This document shows, piece by piece, positions 31,678-35,379 of a stretch of DNA of 35,379 nt. Source of the DNA: a virus; IMG/VR virus record IMGVR_UViG_3300033052_000131, positions 1 through 35,379 of that record, one strand, 5' to 3'. Position 1 is the stretch's first letter; each line of letters opens with the position of its first letter. A program made the position numbers and the translations under genes. A model generated the notes under the pieces. It made no database searches. It was not told the DNA's origin and saw only the letters and a list, made by a program, of their open reading frames with translations.

Positions 31678-31923
31678 GTGACCCCCACGACTGAACAACA
31701 GAATGCGATCTCCATCGCCCAGATCGAAGTAGAGGTCGCGCACCTCAAGCTGGCCGTCTCGGACCTCCGCTCCAGCCAGGCCGAACTCAACCGCAAGCTC
31801 GATCAAGTCCTTGCACAGCTGGCTGAGGCGCGCGGCGGCTGGCGTATCCTCATGCTTATTGGTGGTGCAGCCGGCTCGCTCGGTAGCGGGCTGACCTGGG
31901 TCATCACCCACTGGAGGGGCTGA
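31678..31923 (+). CDS. small membrane protein of lysis module, 81 aa
   Basis: A coiled-coil N-terminus (residues 10-50: AQIEVEVAHLKLAVSDLRSS and on) leads to one transmembrane helix at about 55-76 (GWRILMLIGGAAGSLGSGLT). This build matches small holin-accessory proteins (XhlA-like) of many phages. The GTG at 31678 gives the common length; an upstream GTG at 31594 is in frame, but the extra residues look unstructured. The endolysin gene begins one base after its stop. Possible roles: holin, antiholin or membrane anchor for lysis; the 3-TM holin follows two genes on. Confidence 0.68.
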   Translation: MTPTTEQQNAISIAQIEVEVAHLKLAVSDLRSSQAELNRKLDQVLAQLAEARGGWRILMLIGGAAGSLGSGLTWVITHWRG

Positions 31924-31924
31924 C

Positions 31925-32422
31925 ATGACCCCCCAGCGTCTGCTCAACCTGGCGATTATTCCAGCTCTCCAGGAGCTCCATTACTGCGGAATCCCCGATA
32001 CCCCCGAGGCGCGCCGGTTCCTGCTCGCGATCGCGCTGCAGGAATCTGCACTTGCGCACCGTCGGCAGGTCATCGCTGGCAAGGGCGAGGCCGGCCCAGC
32101 GGCGTCGTTCTGGCAGTTCGAGCCCGACGGCGGCTGCCAGGGCGTTCTGACGCACTTCCAGGTGGCCCAGTGCATGCGCCGCCTATGCGCCGAGTTCAAG
32201 GTCTCTGCGACTCCGCAGGGCCTTTGGGAGGCGATTCGCTACCACGACATCATCGCCGCCATCGCCGCGCGCCTGCTGGTCTACACGCTGCCCGACAAGC
32301 TGCCGACCACGCCCGAGGAAGGCTGGGCGCAATACATCGAGGCCTGGCGCCCAGGCAAGCCTCACCCACATACCTGGGCTCAGGCCTGGCAGACCGCAAC
32401 TACCGCCGTAGGAGTCCAATAA
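31925..32422 (+). CDS. phage endolysin (lysozyme/transglycosylase-like)
   Basis: The 165-residue protein has a lysozyme-superfamily pattern: a helical start, LLAIALQESALAHRRQ with a likely catalytic E40, then GPAASFWQFEPDGGCQGVLT and a helical rest (EAIRYHDIIAAIAARLLVYT). I recall this soluble family as endolysins of betaproteobacterial phages; it lacks a signal peptide, so export needs the holin. It sits between two membrane proteins in a standard lysis cassette. Its TAA overlaps the holin ATG by one base. Substrate is the murein glycan; cleavage type is not certain. Confidence 0.8.
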   Translation: MTPQRLLNLAIIPALQELHYCGIPDTPEARRFLLAIALQESALAHRRQVIAGKGEAGPAASFWQFEPDGGCQGVLTHFQVAQCMRRLCAEFKVSATPQGLWEAIRYHDIIAAIAARLLVYTLPDKLPTTPEEGWAQYIEAWRPGKPHPHTWAQAWQTATTAVGVQ

Positions 32423-32841
32423 TGGCACCAGCACTCGCAGCTCTCATCCCGGCCCTGGGCAACCTGCTCGATCGCGTGTTCCCAGATCCGCAGGCAGCCG
32501 CGGACGCCAAGGTCAAGGTCATGGAAATGGCCCAGCGCGGCGAGTTGGCCTACCTCGACGCCGACCTGAAGATGGCAACCGGCCAGATGGAAGTGAACAA
32601 AACCGAGGCTCAGCACCAGAGCATCTTCGTCGCTGGCTGGCGCCCGGCCATTGGCTGGGTGTGCGCCGCGGCGTTCGCCTTCAAATTCGTTGTTGGGCCC
32701 AGCGCCGCCGTGCTCATGTCCATGGCCGGCCACCCCATCGTGCTTCCCGAGTTCGACTTTAGCGAGATGAGCACCATCCTGCTGGGCATGCTCGGACTGG
32801 GCACGCTGCGCACCGTCGAGAAGGTCAAGAAGGTATCCTGA
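32422..32841 (+). CDS. holin, 3-TM type
   Basis: A 139-residue protein of the Holin_3TMs kind: an amphipathic start (LIPALGNLLDRVFPDPQAAA), a charged helix (KVKVMEMAQRGELAYLDADL), the SIFVAGWRPAIGWVCAAAFA membrane block, a second hydrophobic stretch (VVGPSAAVLMSMAG) and a final helix (ILLGMLGLGTLRTVEKVKKV). It should open the inner membrane to release the endolysin. Start is set by the TAATG overlap with the endolysin gene. Length and order are typical. Confidence 0.85.
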   Translation: MAPALAALIPALGNLLDRVFPDPQAAADAKVKVMEMAQRGELAYLDADLKMATGQMEVNKTEAQHQSIFVAGWRPAIGWVCAAAFAFKFVVGPSAAVLMSMAGHPIVLPEFDFSEMSTILLGMLGLGTLRTVEKVKKVS

Positions 32842-33026
32842 TGGACTTCGACATCTACGCCCTCACGCCCGGCGGAGGTGGCCACGTCCTGACCGTTCAC
32901 CAGGAGCGAAAGGACGCCGGCGCGCGGCTGGTTGTCATTGCGGGCGATCACCACCTGTCGCAGCCGGCTGAGGCGATGATGGAGCGGCTGTTGGGCGAAC
33001 CCCTCGACGAGGCCCTCCCTCGATAA
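32841..33026 (+). CDS. hypothetical small protein after holin, 61 aa
   Basis: The ATG overlaps the holin stop by one base (TGATG). The product is short and Gly/His-containing (MDFDIYALTPGGGGHVLTVH) with a strand-strand-helix look (GARLVVIAGDHHLSQPAEAM). There is no signal peptide or lipobox, so it is not an obvious spanin. I do not recognise it. The end of the frame overlaps a minus-strand frame at 32935-33162. Confidence 0.55.
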   Translation: MDFDIYALTPGGGGHVLTVHQERKDAGARLVVIAGDHHLSQPAEAMMERLLGEPLDEALPR

Positions 33027-33162
33027 GCACGCGCTGTAAGACCGAGACGGGAACGCCTTGGCCGAGCAGCGACATAATGCCGGCGGCCGCGCCGAACGCC
33101 AGGGCAATGTTTATTGCGAGGTCGACCTGGACGGCCGCCAATCGATCAGTTCGTTTGTCCAT
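32935..33162 (-). CDS. putative small membrane protein, antisense to lysis module end
   Basis: A 75-residue frame on the minus strand starts MDKRTDRLAAVQVDLAINIA and has one transmembrane-like stretch (LAINIALAFGAAAGIMSLLG), then PVSVLQRVLIEGGPRRG, a pattern (helix then RVL-x-GG-x-RR) I have met in small phage or plasmid proteins. It fills the otherwise empty stretch 33027-33162, but its last 92 bases lie opposite the post-holin gene. TATGTT seven bases before its ATG could be a -10. It would be a lysogeny-time gene if real. Confidence 0.42.
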   Translation of the reverse strand: MDKRTDRLAAVQVDLAINIALAFGAAAGIMSLLGQGVPVSVLQRVLIEGGPRRGVRPTAAPSSPQPAATGGDRPQ

Positions 33163-33215
33163 TGGGCGAACATAGCACGCTGGCGGCGGCTGACTTTGAC
33201 CTTGCTCAACAATGC

Positions 33216-33221
33216 TACACT
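33216..33221 (+). promoter_or_regulatory. -10 box of right-end gene, leaderless layout
   Basis: TACACT preceded by TGC (extended -10) lies six bases before the ATG at 33228. TTGACC at 33197-33202 or TTTGAC one base earlier would serve as a -35 with a short spacer (14-15 bp). The transcript would start at about the start codon. Confidence 0.45.
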
Positions 33222-33227
33222 CTGGCA

Positions 33228-33515
33228 ATGCGGGCCAAAGTGAAACGACTTCGAGATCGAAACGGACGGATGTCCGATCATCAAATAGCCTCGGCAATTC
33301 CGGTGGAGGGCGAGCTGGTGCAACACACGGTGGCCGGCGTGAAGATTGCGCAAATACAACAACCAGACAGCCAAGTGTGCGAGCCGCTGCTCACTCTTCA
33401 TCACTCGGAACTCGTCACCATGCATGGCTCGATAATGTTGTTGAAGGGTGAGGAATGGCCCGACGGGAGTGCTCGCAAAGGATTTCTCCAGGAATGGTCA
33501 ATCCGCTTCGACTAA
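33228..33515 (+). CDS. hypothetical right-end protein, 95 aa
   Basis: The product starts MRAKVKRLRDRNGRMSDHQI and has a beta-rich middle (GELVQHTVAGVKIAQIQQPD) and LTLHHSELVTMHGSIMLLKG near the end. No family comes to mind. The start is chosen at 33228 because an extended -10 box sits just before it; longer in-frame starts would cross that box. It has its own likely promoter, faces the host-side end of the late region and is followed by hairpins, features of a moron gene expressed in the lysogen. Alternatively it is a late gene read through from the lysis unit. Confidence 0.6.
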   Translation: MRAKVKRLRDRNGRMSDHQIASAIPVEGELVQHTVAGVKIAQIQQPDSQVCEPLLTLHHSELVTMHGSIMLLKGEEWPDGSARKGFLQEWSIRFD

Positions 33516-33559
33516 GCAGGCTGGCGTAGCTTTCGGCGTAACTTCACCAGAAGTACACA

Positions 33560-33596
33560 TCTCCCCATAGGAGAACACGCCCATGCATCATGGGCG
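33560..33596. terminator. tandem hairpins between convergent genes
   Basis: TCTCC-N5-GGAGA (33560-33574) and CGCCCATG-CAT-CATGGGCG (33578-33596) lie between the ends of the 95-residue gene and the HEPN gene, which converge. There is no T run of the standard kind, so efficient intrinsic termination is unsure; a bidirectional barrier or an attachment-site remnant are alternatives. Confidence 0.4.
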
Positions 33597-33628
33597 AATG
33601 TAACTGAATCTTTTCTGCGCTGTGCGTC

Positions 33629-34273
33629 CTACCTTCTTAAGTAGAGTTTTTGCGCAGCCGCGTTCTCCACAGCTGTTCTAAAATTATTCAAGAGTGATTC
33701 AACTTGATCTAAAATTTCTTTCGCAAAAGCCTGGTCGACGTCAAATTTCTCGCCATGAGCAATTGCATGACGAGTTTTCAAAAGGCTCCTATCTATAAAT
33801 TTCTTCTTGAGCTCGAAATTGTCATCAAGAGGAATTCCCAGTGCGATCGAAAGCTTTAAATATACTTCACTGCTGAGATTTGACTCGGTATCAATCACAT
33901 CTTTATACGGGATCTGACTGACATCCTTAGAATTTTCGCGAAAAAAATCAACCAATTGATGATAGGGCGTTGGTGATCTTGTTAGGCTCGATTCGCGAAG
34001 CGCTTTCATACACGACAATGCCACGAAATTAGTGGCCAGCTCGTCTAATGGGAGGCGCTTTCGTGAGACAAATTGCAGATAAAGAGCACATGCTTCCTTT
34101 ACAAAACCCTCCCAGTGCGAGTATGCCAAAACAACGCCGGCCCGTCCTAAGTGTGGGGTGAGCGATGGTCGACTGGCTGAGAGCGCCGATCTAAAATTAT
34201 GAATTTCACGCCGTCGCCAAGTTAAGGCGTCCTCGATACCGGTAAGCAGATCATCAGTTGTGCGGATCTTCAT
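33629..34273 (-). CDS. HEPN-domain protein (MAE_28990-like), putative RNase toxin
   Basis: The 214-residue protein is helical throughout, with the HEPN active-site motif R168-H-A-I-A-H173 (Rx4H) in KTRHAIAHGEKF and the SHWEGFVKEACALYLQF block typical of the MAE_28990/MAE_18760 HEPN group. HEPN proteins of defence systems are metal-free ribonucleases. It starts in a TAATG overlap with the DUF262 gene, so the two are made together. The pair is far AT-richer than the phage genes and uses AT-rich codons, a sign of separate acquisition. Known pairs of this type are linked to phage defence; here its RNase activity and target are inferred. Confidence 0.8.
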   Translation of the reverse strand: MKIRTTDDLLTGIEDALTWRRREIHNFRSALSASRPSLTPHLGRAGVVLAYSHWEGFVKEACALYLQFVSRKRLPLDELATNFVALSCMKALRESSLTRSPTPYHQLVDFFRENSKDVSQIPYKDVIDTESNLSSEVYLKLSIALGIPLDDNFELKKKFIDRSLLKTRHAIAHGEKFDVDQAFAKEILDQVESLLNNFRTAVENAAAQKLYLRR

Positions 34274-35379
34274 TATGTCGTAAGGTACTTCCGACCCAAT
34301 TCTACAGTCTCAGCTAAGCGCGAGGAGGCGCGTCGACCAGTACTAGATATGCTTGCCCCATTACTTGCCCAGATGGCTTTGTACTTCGTCTCGAGATCGG
34401 CCCGGTTCGCCGGCACGGAGTCATGTTCAAAATTATAGGCGTAGCCAAGAGCAAATATTTCAAACGCAGCCAATAAAAATGGACCTACATGCTTTCCCTT
34501 TTTAGTGTCCCACCTACGGAACACGTCTTCCCCATAGAGCTGATTGAGAGTTTTGAAGGTGTTACTGAAAATTTCTCTCTCGGTTGCCCAATCGAAGTTA
34601 GGGTCTTTCGCTAGTTGCAAAATGCTGTTAGTGAGCGTGCTGTTGAGGTCATTCATCTTTGATAGCGCAACTTGGTCCATATGTCGCAACACCATAAACC
34701 GAACGATTAACTCAACATCGTACTGTTCCGAAATCTGCTTTTCGGTGAGAGTCAAGCTATTCTGAAATTCCGCAACATTCTTCATTGCGTAAAGCTCGGT
34801 GAAGAAATTTCTATTTGCCATGATCAACATGCAATTTCGAACCTCTTGCTCCGTCGCTACAGATCCGCCAGTATTAAGTCGATCAAAGAGCTCAAATTTG
34901 TTCTCTGGATCGCTTTTTGATAAAACAATCTTCACATCCAGGCGCGCGCGCCGGATCCTCAACTTAATTTCAGAAGATAGTTCGAGGGTTGGGTCGTCTG
35001 GTGAGTTCCAGACCTTATCCTTTAACTCAGGAAGATAGCGTGTTGCCGTTAAAACGAGCGGGTCGGCTAGGGTTTTTTCGCGAGTTTTTAAGTCACCGGT
35101 GAGTTGCAGGATAGTTGAAGCTCTCTGGAGACCATCCACTAAGTCCCAAGTAGAATCCGCATTCTGTGCTACAAATAATGGTGGTACTGGAAGGCCCAGC
35201 AAAAGCGACTCGATGAAGCGGGATTTTTGAAAATCACTCCATCGGAAAAAACGTTGAAAATCTGGGTGGATTTCGACCTCGCCACCCTTATACATGGATA
35301 TAAATTCCCCAACTGACATCGAGTAGCTGTCAGTAGAGATCTGCCTACTTGCTTCTAATACTTGTTGTTCAAGGTCCAT
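34273..35379 (-). CDS. DUF262 protein, partner of HEPN effector
   Basis: A 368-residue DUF262 (GmrSD N-terminal-like) protein. Residues 23-95 hold the ParB/Srx-like core: SVGEFISMY, HPDFQRFFRWSDFQKSRFIE, LLGLPVPPLFV and WDLVDGLQRASTI, with VDGLQR in place of the more common DGQQR. FELFDRLNTGG (about 162-172) is the second family motif; a helical C-terminal half follows. DUF262 domains are thought to bind or hydrolyse nucleotides and sense modified DNA in type IV systems such as GmrSD. The ATG is the last triplet of the window, so a longer upstream start or a promoter cannot be judged. Paired with the HEPN gene. Confidence 0.82.
   Translation of the reverse strand: MDLEQQVLEASRQISTDSYSMSVGEFISMYKGGEVEIHPDFQRFFRWSDFQKSRFIESLLLGLPVPPLFVAQNADSTWDLVDGLQRASTILQLTGDLKTREKTLADPLVLTATRYLPELKDKVWNSPDDPTLELSSEIKLRIRRARLDVKIVLSKSDPENKFELFDRLNTGGSVATEQEVRNCMLIMANRNFFTELYAMKNVAEFQNSLTLTEKQISEQYDVELIVRFMVLRHMDQVALSKMNDLNSTLTNSILQLAKDPNFDWATEREIFSNTFKTLNQLYGEDVFRRWDTKKGKHVGPFLLAAFEIFALGYAYNFEHDSVPANRADLETKYKAIWASNGASISSTGRRASSRLAETVELGRKYLTT

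Noticed and set aside
33516-33628. Attachment site at the end of the right module
   Set aside because: Tandem hairpins are present, but without an integrase or a second copy of a core sequence inside the window an att call cannot be supported.
1-35379. CRISPR array, tRNA genes, rRNA or insertion sequences
   Set aside because: I saw no regularly spaced direct repeats, no cloverleaf-like conserved tRNA blocks and no transposase in any frame.

Overview
The window holds most of a temperate, tailed (siphovirus-type) phage genome, probably an integrated prophage. Its layout and protein families suggest a GC-rich betaproteobacterial host (Burkholderiales, perhaps Oxalobacteraceae); this host call is an inference from protein style and base composition. 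No integrase, attachment site or host housekeeping gene is visible, so the ends of the phage are not fixed here.

Layout. (1) Positions 1-4971, minus strand: a tightly packed early-left operon of twelve genes, most overlapping by 1-4 bases. It includes RdgC, a ParB-like protein, two DUF551 proteins and many small unknowns, and runs off the left edge. (2) 4999-6646: a lambda-like immunity region. A leftward promoter with operators, a terminator, a zinc-ribbon membrane protein and a CI-type S24 repressor are followed by divergent promoters with matching operators and a Cro-like protein. (3) 6868-10244: a YmfL-like regulator, a small protein and a primase-helicase. These are followed by a 202-bp region with an imperfect inverted repeat (arms 52 bp) and eight GCAGGG motifs. 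(4) 10491-18418: a DUF6441-like protein, a candidate cos region, small and large (GpA-type) terminase, a Mor-family activator, a gpW-like protein, portal, and several head-associated proteins, one with a lectin-like domain. (5) 18483-31537: a protease-capsid fusion, cement, head-tail connectors, tail tube, tail chaperones joined by a -1 frameshift site, a 1649-residue tape measure and three tail tip or fibre proteins. (6) 31678-33515: membrane proteins, endolysin, holin and a small gene with its own promoter. (7) 33629-35379, minus strand, distinctly AT-richer: a two-gene DUF262 plus HEPN cassette, which resembles phage-borne or island-borne defence genes.

How it fits together. The left and right early promoters share the same architecture (-35, 17-bp spacer, CATAAT, two ACCGG-type operator sites), so one repressor should switch both. 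The repressor, the Cro-like gene and at least one right-end gene have -10 boxes placed so that the mRNA would start at or next to the start codon (leaderless). The most interesting regulatory signal is a palindrome present three times: just after the Mor-family gene and before the portal module, before the capsid module, and before the lysis module. This suggests a late-gene regulon run by the Mor-family protein. All functional calls are from reading the sequence; no database search was run.
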